Shown here: positions 7,404 through 14,663 of the stretch, in pieces
Numbering within the stretch: the first letter of the stretch is position 1
Layout of the letters: every line of letters begins with the position of its first letter
Translations under genes and position numbers: made by a program
Source of the DNA: Oscillospiraceae bacterium
GTDB taxonomy: Bacteria; Bacillota; Clostridia; Oscillospirales; CAG-272
Reading direction: 5' to 3'
Length of the DNA: 32,998 nucleotides
NCBI GenBank assembly: GCA_015064695.1
Contig: SVRS01000003.1
Coordinates: forward strand, 79,025-112,022
Notes under the pieces: model-generated
Database searches by the model: none
Told to the model about the DNA's origin: nothing
The model's input: only the letters and a program-made list of their open reading frames with translations

Positions 7404-8414
7404 TTACAGCAGCGGCACGCCCGCAGCCTCGCAGGCCTTGACGGTGTTGGCGTCCCAAATGGAAGACTGGACCTCACCGATGTGACAACAGCCCATCATA
7501 AGCATACAGAGACGAGACTGGCCAATACCGCCGCCGATGGTCAGGGGCAGCTCGTCGTTCAGAAGCATGCGGTGGAAGGGCAGGCCTCTGCGGTCATCGC
7601 AGCCTGCGATGGTGAGCTGACGATCCAGGGACTCAGCGTCCACGCGGATACCCATGGAGGAGATCTCCAAGGCGCGTCCCAGGACCTCGTCCCAGAAGAA
7701 CAGGTCGCCGTTGAGCTGCCAGTCATCGTAGTCAGGGGCGCGGCCGTCGTGGCGGTTGCCCGATTTCAGCTTACCGCCGATCTGCATGATGAAGGCGGTG
7801 TGGTGTTCCTTGACAAAGGCCTTTTCCCGCTCGGAGCCGGTCTTCAGATCGGGGTACATATCCTCCAGCTCCTGGGAGGTGACGAAGGTCACGTCGCGGT
7901 CCAACACCGTAGTCAGTTGAGGAAAACGGACCCGAAGCTGGTCGTTGGTGTCGCAGATGGCGCGGACGATGGCGCGGACGATGAGCTGGAGATACTCAAT
8001 GGTGCGGGTCTCGCGGGTGATGATCTTCTCCCAATCCCACTGATCCACGTAAATGGAGTGGATATTGTCCAGCTCCTCGTCGCGGCGGATAGCGTTCATG
8101 TCGGTATAGAGGCCGTGGCCCACAGTGAAGCCGTAGCGCTTGAGGGCCAGCCGCTTCCACTTGGCCAGGGAGTGGACCACCTCGGCCTCCTCACCGATGG
8201 CAGGCACGTCGAAGGAGACGGGACGCTCGTAGCCGTTAAGATTATCGTTCAGACCCGAGGCATCCGTGACGAACAGGGGCGCGGAGACACGCTTGAGGTT
8301 CAAGGCGTTCTGGAACTCGGTCTGGAAGTGGTTTTTGATGTAGGAAATGGCGCGCTGGGTGTCGTAGGCATCCAATACGGGCTTGTAGCCCTCGGGGATA
8401 TAGATTTTGTTCAT
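7404..8414 (-). CDS. asnA: Aspartate-ammonia ligase (AsnA-type asparagine synthetase)
   Basis: This enzyme makes asparagine from aspartate, ammonia and ATP, forming AMP. It is a dimeric class II aminoacyl-tRNA-synthetase-like fold. The 336-residue length is typical. Landmarks include the N-terminal QRAISYIKNHFQ segment, VSAPLFVTDASGLNDNLNG, AEVVHSLAKWKR, IYVDQWDWEK, the central GKLKSGNRHDGRAPDYDDW stretch and the C-terminal GGGIGQSRLCMLMM motif-3-like segment. The start is set at 8414, with AAAGGTG 6 nt upstream; a longer frame to 8471 would run through the promoter. It has a consensus promoter with an overlapping palindrome. No clear terminator separates it from the upstream cupin gene, so read-through into asnA is possible. 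Confidence 0.95.
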   Translation of the reverse strand: MNKIYIPEGYKPVLDAYDTQRAISYIKNHFQTEFQNALNLKRVSAPLFVTDASGLNDNLNGYERPVSFDVPAIGEEAEVVHSLAKWKRLALKRYGFTVGHGLYTDMNAIRRDEELDNIHSIYVDQWDWEKIITRETRTIEYLQLIVRAIVRAICDTNDQLRVRFPQLTTVLDRDVTFVTSQELEDMYPDLKTGSEREKAFVKEHHTAFIMQIGGKLKSGNRHDGRAPDYDDWQLNGDLFFWDEVLGRALEISSMGIRVDAESLDRQLTIAGCDDRRGLPFHRMLLNDELPLTIGGGIGQSRLCMLMMGCCHIGEVQSSIWDANTVKACEAAGVPLL

Positions 8415-8445
8415 GGAATTCACCTTTACGGAAAAGAAAAAATAG

Positions 8446-8482
8446 ATGGGGATATTATACCATATCCCCATGAGAATGTCAA
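8446..8482 (-). promoter_or_regulatory. Consensus promoter of asnA with overlapping operator-like palindrome
   Basis: On the minus strand, a perfect -35 TTGACA (8477-8482), a 17-bp spacer and a perfect -10 TATAAT (8454-8459) are present. A perfect inverted repeat (ATGGGGATAT, TATACC, ATATCCCCAT; 8446-8471) covers the -10 and the probable start of transcription, about 8447. Because it spans the initiation site rather than lying wholly downstream, it reads better as a repressor operator than as an RNA hairpin. The regulator is not identified. Confidence 0.82.
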
Positions 8483-8496
8483 GTATTCTGGGAAAA

Positions 8497-8823
8497 TTAC
8501 TGTGCGGGCACTACCGCAAAGAAAACCAAGTCCTGATCTCCGTCGTTGAAAAGACCATGACTGCTTCCCTTCTTGCAGTAGTGGCAAAGACCGGCCGAAA
8601 CCGTCTCGGGGATACCGTCGATGGTGACGGTTCCCTTACCCGAGAGGAAGTACATGATCTCGGAGGAGGTATCGTGGCTATGATAGCCGATGGAATGGCC
8701 CGGGGCAAGGGTCGCGAGGAGAATGCGGTTGAGATCGTCGTCTACCATTTTGGCCACCATTTGGCCGTCGCCTCCCTTGAAGTTGGGGAGAACGGTATCG
8801 GGGATATTGGAAAAGTCGATCAT
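8497..8823 (-). CDS. Small cupin-domain protein
   Basis: At 108 residues this is a single cupin barrel. Motif 1 is seen as GYHSHDTSSEIMYFLSGKG (the GxHxH...E...G pattern, two His and a Glu for a metal), and a motif-2-like HYCKKGSSHGLFNDGD carries a further His. This fits a metal-binding cupin, possibly an isomerase or a small-molecule binding protein; the substrate is not visible. It starts 18 nt after the sfsA stop and is the last gene of the operon that includes the phosphatase and sfsA. No terminator is seen before the asnA promoter. Confidence 0.85.
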   Translation of the reverse strand: MIDFSNIPDTVLPNFKGGDGQMVAKMVDDDLNRILLATLAPGHSIGYHSHDTSSEIMYFLSGKGTVTIDGIPETVSAGLCHYCKKGSSHGLFNDGDQDLVFFAVVPAQ

Positions 8824-8841
8824 GGTTGAAAATCCTTTCTG

Positions 8842-9540
8842 TTATAGTTCTACGTTGATATAGCCGTCCACCGTGACGGTGCCGGGGATGACGCGGCAAT
8901 CCACGGCAAGGATATGCACCCCTGCGGCGTTGGCCTCGCGGAGAGCGTCTCCGAAGGCCTTATGGGTCGCGTCGTTGGGGCGGAAGGTATGGGTCCCCTT
9001 CATCTGGATGATGAACAGGATATAGGCGGGACACCCTTCCCTTGCCAGGGCAGTGAGCTCGCGGATATGCTTGACCCCCCGCTCGGTGGGGGCATCGGGG
9101 AACAGGGCGACACCGTCCTGCTCCAGAGTACAGCCCTTGACCTCCAGGTAGGCGGTGGTATCGGCGGTTTGGATGCAGAAATCAAAGCGGGAGTCCCCGT
9201 AGGTGACCTCGCGACGGATGGTAGCCGTTTCGGGAAACAGGCCGCTGACGGGGAGCCATTCGGCGGCGATGGCGTTGGGGGCTTGGGAGTCCATATTGAC
9301 GGTCACTGTACGGCCATCGGGCAGGACCTTATCTACGGCGATGAGGTCGTAAGGGGTCTTACGAGTGGGATTTTCGGCGGCGGCCAGGTAAACGGTGGCG
9401 CCGGGGACCAAAAGTTCCCTGCACCGTCCTGTATTCTTGACGTGGACGGTCTCGGTTCTGCCGTTCACATCAACCAGGGCTATGAAGCGGTTAGGCCGGG
9501 AAATGAAACGGGCAGGGATGACGGTCGTAGGGTAAGTCAC
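8842..9540 (-). CDS. sfsA: SfsA-family DNA/RNA nuclease-like protein
   Basis: The 232-residue protein matches the SfsA (sugar fermentation stimulation) family. It has an N-terminal OB-like half with FISRPNRFIALV and HVKNTGRCRELLVPG. A second half carries a PD-(D/E)xK nuclease-like core, seen as SRFDF followed by AYLEVKGCTL. The family signature ALFPDAPTERGVKHIREL is also present. SfsA was named for effects on maltose use in E. coli, and later work supports nucleic-acid binding and nuclease activity, so the physiological role is still unsettled. Its start overlaps the stop of the upstream phosphatase gene by 4 nt, so the two are coupled. Confidence 0.94.
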   Translation of the reverse strand: MTYPTTVIPARFISRPNRFIALVDVNGRTETVHVKNTGRCRELLVPGATVYLAAAENPTRKTPYDLIAVDKVLPDGRTVTVNMDSQAPNAIAAEWLPVSGLFPETATIRREVTYGDSRFDFCIQTADTTAYLEVKGCTLEQDGVALFPDAPTERGVKHIRELTALAREGCPAYILFIIQMKGTHTFRPNDATHKAFGDALREANAAGVHILAVDCRVIPGTVTVDGYINVEL

Positions 9541-10028
9541 GGCTCACTCCCCCCTGCCTTTGCCTCGGGGATGAGGCGGTCCAGCCAGGCCTCGCATCCC
9601 TCGTCGATATCCCGATAAGTCACGTCGAAGCGGTCCGTGTACCAGGGGTCGGCCACGTCGCCGCCCCTTACGGTGGGCTCCATAAAGCGGCGGACCTTGC
9701 CCTCGGGGTCGCTCCCCAGGATGCGCAGGAGGTTGCGGACGTTGTTACCGTCCATGCAGAGCAGATAATCGTAGGCGGTATAATCGGATCTTGTGACCTG
9801 CACCGCCCGCTTGCCGTCGCAGGTGATGCCGTGCTTTTTCAGCTCCCGCCTGGCGGGGGGATAGACGGGGTTGCCCACGCCGTTCCAGATCTCCTCGGTG
9901 GAGGTAGCGGCAGAGGCGACGGCAAAAAGGTGGGATACACCCCGCTCGGCGGCTTTGTGCTTGAAAATGAATTCAGCCATGGGACTGCGGCAGATGTTGC
10001 CGTGGCAGATGAACAGGATCTTTACCAT
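9537..10028 (-). CDS. Low-molecular-weight protein-tyrosine phosphatase
   Basis: The P-loop CHGNICRSP, matching the CX5R(S/T) signature, lies at residues 8-16, and the DPWY general-acid motif lies near residue 127. This is the standard layout of LMW phosphatases; 163 residues is normal. Such enzymes dephosphorylate protein tyrosines, often in surface-polysaccharide regulation, or act on arginine phosphate. No tyrosine kinase is present in the window. The gene begins 4 nt after the end of a GNAT fragment and has only a weak AAAGAG site, so its translation may depend on re-initiation. It overlaps sfsA by 4 nt. Confidence 0.93.
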   Translation of the reverse strand: MVKILFICHGNICRSPMAEFIFKHKAAERGVSHLFAVASAATSTEEIWNGVGNPVYPPARRELKKHGITCDGKRAVQVTRSDYTAYDYLLCMDGNNVRNLLRILGSDPEGKVRRFMEPTVRGGDVADPWYTDRFDVTYRDIDEGCEAWLDRLIPEAKAGGSEP

Positions 10029-10032
10029 ATCG

Positions 10033-10215
10033 TTATAACTCTTTAACCATCTGCATTTCTTTGAAATGCTTACCTAAAAACTCGTATTCGATCTCTTTGA
10101 TCTCCACGAAACCGATATCCGAATACATTTTCCTTGCAACGGTATTGTGCAACGACACGCTGATATACAGCTTATCGGCTCTGTCAATTTTTTTGAATTC
10201 CATTTGAAACCTCAT
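10033..10215 (-). pseudogene. C-terminal fragment of a GNAT N-acetyltransferase
   Basis: The 60 codons from the ATG at 10215 encode a segment with ISVSLHNTVARKMYSDIGF followed by EIKEIEYEFLGKHFKEMQM. This resembles the last third of a GNAT fold, where NxxAxxxYxxxGF is a family hallmark. The acetyl-CoA pyrophosphate loop (Q/RxxGxG/A) and all earlier strands are missing, and upstream sequence in this frame lies inside the aminotransferase gene and does not continue the fold. I read it as a remnant of a deleted acetyltransferase gene. It sits between the aminotransferase stop (22 nt away) and the phosphatase start. It could still be translated as a small peptide. Confidence 0.65.
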
Positions 10216-10237
10216 TGATTTTTTGCTTTCACAAGCC

Positions 10238-11491
10238 TCACAGAGGATGCCGCTCCCGAAGCACCGCAAAGGCCTCGTCGGCGATCTCGACTGTCTCCGC
10301 AATATCCGCCTCCGAGAGGGCGGCGTTGATGAAGTGGTTGTGGTGGTTGGTGAAAAACACGCCCCGCTTGACGCACTCGGCGATCCACTCCTGGTGGAGG
10401 CGGAGGGTAGGGTCATCGGCCAGGCGGAGGTAGAACAGGGAGGGCGCGCCCGTGACGCGGAGGTCGAAGCCGTACTTGGTCGCGGTGGCTTTCAGACCCT
10501 CGCCCAACTTGGTTCCCTTTTCCAAAAGAATGCGAGGGGAGTCGATACGCTTCATCTTCTCGATGCAGGCGATGGCGGCGGCGAAGGGGACGGCAGACAT
10601 CCAGTAGGAGCCGGTGTAGGATATGGAAGAAACCGTATTTTTCAGGAAATCCTTACCGCACAGGGCAGAGACGTTGTAGCCGTTGGCCAGGGCCTTACAG
10701 AAGCAGATGAGGTCAGCCTCAAAGCCGAAGTAGTGGTCCGAGCCCGCCAGGTCCAGGCGGAAGCCTGCACGGACGTCGTCCACAATGAGGACGGTATCAT
10801 GATCGGTGCAGAGCTTGCGGACCTTCTGCCAAAAGCCGGGAGCGGGGAGCTGGTTATCCATGAAATTGCCGTGCATATAGGGCTGACCGATGACCGCGGC
10901 GATCTCGCCCTTATAGGTTTGGAACAGCTCCTCCAGCTGCTCGTAGTTGTTCCACTCGCAGTAGAGATTATGCATGACGTCCTCCTCGATGACGCCTGCG
11001 TAGTCGATCTTCTGGGTCCAGGGGGCGACGCCGTGGTAGTAGCCCTTGAAGAAAATAATCTTTTTGCGGCGGGTATAGGCGCGTGCGGTCATGACGGCCA
11101 GGGTGGTGGTATCGCCGCCGTTCTTGGCGAAGAAGGCCCAGTCGGCGCAGGCCACGGTATCCACCAGCAGGTCGGCAAAGTCGATCATGACGGTATTGGG
11201 CAGGGTGGTGCAGTCGGAGATGGCCCGCTGACGGGCGGCGGCGGCATCCACGTCGGGGTCGTGGTACCCCAGGATGTTGGGGCCGTAGGCACACATATAG
11301 TCAATGAAGCGGTTGCCGTCAAGGTCCCAGAGGTAGGTGCCCCGGGCCTTGGAGGAGTAGAGGGGGAATGCCTCCACGGGGACGTAACAGCCCTCGGCGG
11401 GACCCTGGTGGCCGTAGATACCCGAGGGGATGACCTTCACGGCACGAGCAAAGGCCTCGCGGGATTTGGTGTAGTCGTTGATCTTGTGCAT
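10238..11491 (-). CDS. Class III PLP-dependent aminotransferase (glutamate-1-semialdehyde aminomutase-like)
   Basis: At 417 residues this has the length and landmarks of subgroup III aminotransferases. These include LWDLDGNRFIDYMCAYGPNILGY at about 54-76, AKNGGDTTTLAVMTARAYT at 122-140, IVDDVRAGFR at 236-245 (an Asp for the PLP pyridine nitrogen), and CKALANG with the probable Schiff-base Lys266. It resembles HemL but departs at key sites: DDVRAGF rather than DEVxTGF, and a QPYMHGNF where an EP motif is usual. No other heme gene is nearby, so a dedicated aminotransferase or aminomutase of unknown substrate is more likely than HemL. It starts 14 nt after the upstream SCP2-like gene. Confidence 0.88.
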   Translation of the reverse strand: MHKINDYTKSREAFARAVKVIPSGIYGHQGPAEGCYVPVEAFPLYSSKARGTYLWDLDGNRFIDYMCAYGPNILGYHDPDVDAAAARQRAISDCTTLPNTVMIDFADLLVDTVACADWAFFAKNGGDTTTLAVMTARAYTRRKKIIFFKGYYHGVAPWTQKIDYAGVIEEDVMHNLYCEWNNYEQLEELFQTYKGEIAAVIGQPYMHGNFMDNQLPAPGFWQKVRKLCTDHDTVLIVDDVRAGFRLDLAGSDHYFGFEADLICFCKALANGYNVSALCGKDFLKNTVSSISYTGSYWMSAVPFAAAIACIEKMKRIDSPRILLEKGTKLGEGLKATATKYGFDLRVTGAPSLFYLRLADDPTLRLHQEWIAECVKRGVFFTNHHNHFINAALSEADIAETVEIADEAFAVLRERHPL

Positions 11492-11505
11492 GGTGATTCC
11501 CTCCT

Positions 11506-12264
11506 TTATGCCAAGTAAATGGCCACGCGGTCCAGAATGCGGTTGATGTTATCCACCTGGGAGATCATACCGCCTATGCGGACCTGGCCCATACCTACGG
11601 CGACAATGGCGTTGATCTTGCCGTCGAACAGGTCGCGGGCGGTGGTGAGGCTGTCGAATACCATTTGCGAGGTGACGCCCTCGTCATTGGGCGTATGGTT
11701 GAACATGAGATGGTGGTCCCTGCAGTGAATGGCCACGGCGAGGGTATCTCCGATGCCCAGCTTGATCTTGCCGTCGGTGATGTTGGAGGCCGAGAACTGC
11801 CCCACCTTGTCGTGATTCCCGATCTGCACGATGGCGCGGCCTATGACGTAGAGCATAAGGGTGGTGGAGCGTTCAAAGAAAACCGGATCGGCCAGCCGCT
11901 CGGGATCGGGGCGGAGATAGGCGGACAGGAGGTCGGTGAGCTTTGTAAATGGGCCCAACAGAAATCCGATATGGTGAAAGCCGCTGACGGGGATGGGGGT
12001 TCCCGTACCGTCGATGAGGGCGTTGAACTTGTCCACCGAGGGGAACCAGAGCTTGATGGAGCAACCGTCTGTACCCTTGACCATTTCGGCCTCGCCGTCC
12101 TTAAAAATCAATGTGGCTCGGGGGCCGTCCTTGACGGCAAATCCGATCCTTATGTTCTTCCCTGCCACCAAGGCGGCGGCATCGGGGTCCAGCTTCAGAA
12201 GGTGAGGAATAGAACCCAGGACAGCGAATAGATTACAACGGGCGAGGATAGCGGTATCTTTCAT
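11506..12264 (-). CDS. Hypothetical protein, possibly SCP2/sterol-carrier-like
   Basis: This 252-residue soluble protein is not confidently recognised. The segment from about residue 38 to 125 (RATLIFKDGEAEM, SIKLWFPSVDKFNALIDG, then PVSGFHHIGFL and FTKLTDLLSAYLRP) has the rhythm of an SCP2-like lipid-binding domain. That resemblance is by eye. The second half (HDKVGQFSASNI, GIGDTLAVAIHCRDHHLMFN, GKINAIVAVGMGQVRIGG) does not suggest a known catalytic site. It is the first gene after a good promoter and lies 14 nt before the class III aminotransferase, so the two probably act on related substrates. The AAGGAG site supports the ATG at 12264. Confidence 0.7.
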   Translation of the reverse strand: MKDTAILARCNLFAVLGSIPHLLKLDPDAAALVAGKNIRIGFAVKDGPRATLIFKDGEAEMVKGTDGCSIKLWFPSVDKFNALIDGTGTPIPVSGFHHIGFLLGPFTKLTDLLSAYLRPDPERLADPVFFERSTTLMLYVIGRAIVQIGNHDKVGQFSASNITDGKIKLGIGDTLAVAIHCRDHHLMFNHTPNDEGVTSQMVFDSLTTARDLFDGKINAIVAVGMGQVRIGGMISQVDNINRILDRVAIYLA

Positions 12265-12299
12265 AGAAAAGCTCCTTTTTTTATGGAGATATTTGTATC

Positions 12300-12328
12300 A
12301 TTATAACACATTCCGACGAACATGTAAA
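12300..12328 (-). promoter_or_regulatory. Promoter of the SCP2-like/aminotransferase operon
   Basis: On the minus strand, a -35 TTTACA (12323-12328) and a perfect -10 TATAAT (12300-12305) are 17 bp apart. They lie 35 nt upstream of the SCP2-like start. The operon downstream extends at least to the cupin gene at 8497, with no internal terminator seen. Confidence 0.8.
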
Positions 12329-12337
12329 GAGGGAAAA

Positions 12338-12369
12338 CAAAAAAACTCCGCAGATTAGATCTACGGAGT
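12338..12369 (-). terminator. Terminator downstream of the small membrane protein
   Basis: On the minus strand, an 11-bp stem (ACTCCGTAGAT with ATCTGCGGAGT, one U-G pair and a 3-nt loop) is followed by a run of seven T. It lies 13 nt after the membrane-protein stop and isolates that gene from the promoter just downstream. Confidence 0.88.
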
Positions 12370-12382
12370 ACGAAGGTGCTCT

Positions 12383-12718
12383 TTATTGAATATCGTGAGG
12401 GGGCTTCCCCTCATCATTCTGTTTCTTCCTTGCGGTTCGCCTTTTAAACACCCGCTTAATGACCAGGGTGATAGAGACACACAGGGCAAAATACGGTGCC
12501 CCGGGTAGCATCCAAAAAGCCCAGCAGACGGCCGCCACGGCGTAGGCCCATTCCCAGCGGAACAAAAGTCCCAGAAGCAAGCCTCCCCATACGGGAAGTC
12601 CCAGAACGAGGCAGACAATGCCCAGCAGGACCAGCGTGTGCCAATCCTTGCACTCATGCCAGACCCACAGGCAGAATTCCTTGGCCTTATTCAGTAATCG
12701 GATCAACAATTTTTTCAT
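12383..12718 (-). CDS. Small multi-pass membrane protein
   Basis: The 111 residues start at the ATG at 12718, which has AGGAG 7-8 nt upstream. An in-frame extension to 12871 overlaps the ZIP gene and is rejected. Two or three hydrophobic segments are visible (about residues 27-50, 53-68 and 71-88), separated by Trp-rich short turns (FRWEWAY, CWAFWMLPG). A strongly basic C-terminal tail follows, with RVFKRRTARKKQ. I recognise no family; it may be a small integral membrane protein in the ZIP or surface-modification unit. It is 79 nt downstream of the ZIP transporter gene and ends at a strong terminator. Confidence 0.72.
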   Translation of the reverse strand: MKKLLIRLLNKAKEFCLWVWHECKDWHTLVLLGIVCLVLGLPVWGGLLLGLLFRWEWAYAVAAVCWAFWMLPGAPYFALCVSITLVIKRVFKRRTARKKQNDEGKPPHDIQ

Positions 12719-12797
12719 AGAAAGCTCCTGTTTATTTTCAAAACGGTCTTGCGTTTTCTGATTCCTGCGGAATTGCCTTACGGGACTCAAGCTTGCA

Positions 12798-13607
12798 TTA
12801 TCCCAGCAGAATATCCGACACCAGCATGACGCAGAATCCCACCAACAGGGCGTAGGTCGCGCCCCGCTCACAGCCGTGGGCGTGGGTCTCGGGAATCATC
12901 TCGTCGCTGATGATGTAGAGCATGGTACCGCCCGCGAAGGCTAGGGCAAAGGGCAGGATGGCGGCCGAGACGCTGACGGCGAAGTAGCCGATCAGAGTGC
13001 CAACGACCTCGACCAAGCCCGTTCCCAAAGCAATAACAAGGGTCTTTCCCGGCTTGATACCGGCGGCCAGCATGGGGCCAATGATGACCATCCCCTCGGG
13101 GATATTTTGCAGGGCGATACCGCCCGCTATGAGGAGAGCCTCGGCGGTATTTCCCGAGCCGAAGCCCACACCTGCGGCGATGCCCTCGGGGAGATTATGG
13201 ATGGCGATGGCCATAACGAATAGCAGGACCTTCCCTGCGTTTCGGTTTCGTGGGTGGGATTCCTGGTCCACATCGGCCATTTTGTGCAGATGGGGGACCA
13301 TGCGATCCACCAAATTGAGGCAAAGGGCACCGACGAATATGCCCGCTACGGTCATGAGCAGAGCCAATAGCTTGGAAGGCAAGGGAGCCAAAGCCCCGCC
13401 TCCCGTAGGGGACGCAAACATTTCATATCCGTACTCCACCGAGGGGATGATGAGTCCCAGCACGGCGGCGGCCAGCATAACGCCTGCCGCAAAGGCCAGG
13501 ACAATATCACTGAATCGGTGGGAGGCTTTCTTGAAGATAAAGCCGATCAGCGCACCGATAACGGTGGCCCCCCCCACACCGAGGGCGGTAAGTAAAACCA
13601 TTCTCAT
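12798..13607 (-). CDS. ZIP-family divalent metal transporter
   Basis: The 269-residue integral membrane protein has about eight hydrophobic helices and the two ZIP metal-site motifs: HNLPEG in helix 4 and QNIPEG in helix 5. A His-containing loop (VPHLHKM) and a late EMIPETHAHG stretch add further ligands. It resembles the GufA/ZupT-like bacterial branch, which moves zinc and other divalent cations into the cytoplasm. AAGGAG lies 9 nt before the ATG. It is 41 nt downstream of the FliB-like gene with no terminator between them. A 12-bp perfect palindrome (AGTGGTACCACT, 13636-13647) sits in that gap. Confidence 0.93.
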   Translation of the reverse strand: MRMVLLTALGVGGATVIGALIGFIFKKASHRFSDIVLAFAAGVMLAAAVLGLIIPSVEYGYEMFASPTGGGALAPLPSKLLALLMTVAGIFVGALCLNLVDRMVPHLHKMADVDQESHPRNRNAGKVLLFVMAIAIHNLPEGIAAGVGFGSGNTAEALLIAGGIALQNIPEGMVIIGPMLAAGIKPGKTLVIALGTGLVEVVGTLIGYFAVSVSAAILPFALAFAGGTMLYIISDEMIPETHAHGCERGATYALLVGFCVMLVSDILLG

Positions 13608-13648
13608 TGTGCAATTCTCCTTCTATGAGATAAGTAGTGGTACCACTT

Positions 13649-14644
13649 TCAGAATACAGCATCCTCTGCCTCTCCCATCAAAATCTCCAGATTCTCCTCA
13701 GAATATTCGATTTCGGAGGAAAATATACGGGCAACCTCGCAGAGAGAGTCGAGCCCCTCCCCCCCCGTAGCTCTATGGAGCGCGTGGATGATGACGGTGC
13801 AAAGGATGGCAAAAGCCGTGCGTGTACGCTTAGCATCGGGCCAATCCGTTGCATCAGCGGTCATATAGCGGTACAGGAAATAGCCGATCAAATGCCCGTA
13901 AGTCTCGTCTTCTTCTCCGTCTAACTCTTCAATGGGATCTCCGGGAAGAGCCTCCAGGGCATCCAGATACGCATCCCAGGAGGAATCAAGTCGTTCCATT
14001 CCCCGTAGCAGCGATGCTATATGCGCAAAAGAACGAAAGGTATCCGTACAGCTCTCAGTCAAGTTTATGTCGCTTCGGTACAGGATGTGACGAATTCTGT
14101 CGGATAGTGGAACGGAACGATCCCGCAAAACGGAAATCAACGCCTCCCGCCATTCCATCAGCTCAGCGGCAGATGCGTCAAGCTCTCTGCAATCCTCCTT
14201 GGCAAAGCGCTCTTGGGCTGCCAAATCAGGGGAAAGCTCTACCACGGCAAAAGGCTCGGCTTGGGACAAAATCAGCTTAGCGGCGGCCTCACAGCAGAGT
14301 CCCAGCCCCAATTCCACGCGATCCGCCTGCACGTTGCGAAAACGGGGATGATCGGCGCAGATGTGACACAGAGATTCCTCTCCCAATTCCGTGATCAGAT
14401 CGCAGAGCCCCCTTTCATTGAGGAAGGGACATCTTTCTCGTTCATCCAGAACGAAGCAGGGAGGCTCCGCCTCACGGTCAATGCTGGCGCGAAGACGTTC
14501 TCCCAAGCTTCCCTGCACCCCGTCGTAACGGGCAAGGGCTTCTCCATCCACGTCGATCTCCCAGCCAATACAGCAGGAATGGCGGCACTCCGAGGAAATA
14601 CACCGAAAGGATTCGTAATAATTTGGAACGTATACGGGTTTCAT
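13649..14644 (-). CDS. FliB-family flagellin lysine-N-methylase-like protein
   Basis: The 331-residue protein matches the FliB family by its cysteine pattern. CISSECRHSCCIGWEID places Cys at 15, 20, 24 and 25. CPFLNERGLCDLITELGEESLCHICADHPRF adds Cys72, 81, 93 and 96. A later LGLCCEAAAKLILS carries two more. Salmonella FliB methylates lysines of flagellin, and the Cys set suggests a metal or iron-sulfur centre. No flagellar gene is in the window, and such proteins also occur in apparently non-motile clostridia, so the substrate is open. It lies 19 nt downstream of capG, with AAGGAG 4 nt before its ATG, so it is probably co-transcribed with capE-F-G. Confidence 0.85.
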   Translation of the reverse strand: MKPVYVPNYYESFRCISSECRHSCCIGWEIDVDGEALARYDGVQGSLGERLRASIDREAEPPCFVLDERERCPFLNERGLCDLITELGEESLCHICADHPRFRNVQADRVELGLGLCCEAAAKLILSQAEPFAVVELSPDLAAQERFAKEDCRELDASAAELMEWREALISVLRDRSVPLSDRIRHILYRSDINLTESCTDTFRSFAHIASLLRGMERLDSSWDAYLDALEALPGDPIEELDGEEDETYGHLIGYFLYRYMTADATDWPDAKRTRTAFAILCTVIIHALHRATGGEGLDSLCEVARIFSSEIEYSEENLEILMGEAEDAVF

Positions 14645-14663
14645 AAAACTCCTTATGCTTGGT

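Noticed and set aside
7482..8549. Plus-strand open frame of 355 codons
   Set aside because: It is antisense to asnA and extends over its promoter; low-complexity Val/Gly/Asp-rich translation.
10238..11491. Calling this gene hemL
   Set aside because: Key motifs differ from glutamate-1-semialdehyde aminomutase and no tetrapyrrole gene is nearby.
10223..11518. Long open frame (431 codons) on the plus strand
   Set aside because: It is an exact antisense shadow of the class III aminotransferase; the Gly/Val/Asp-rich translation has no family features.
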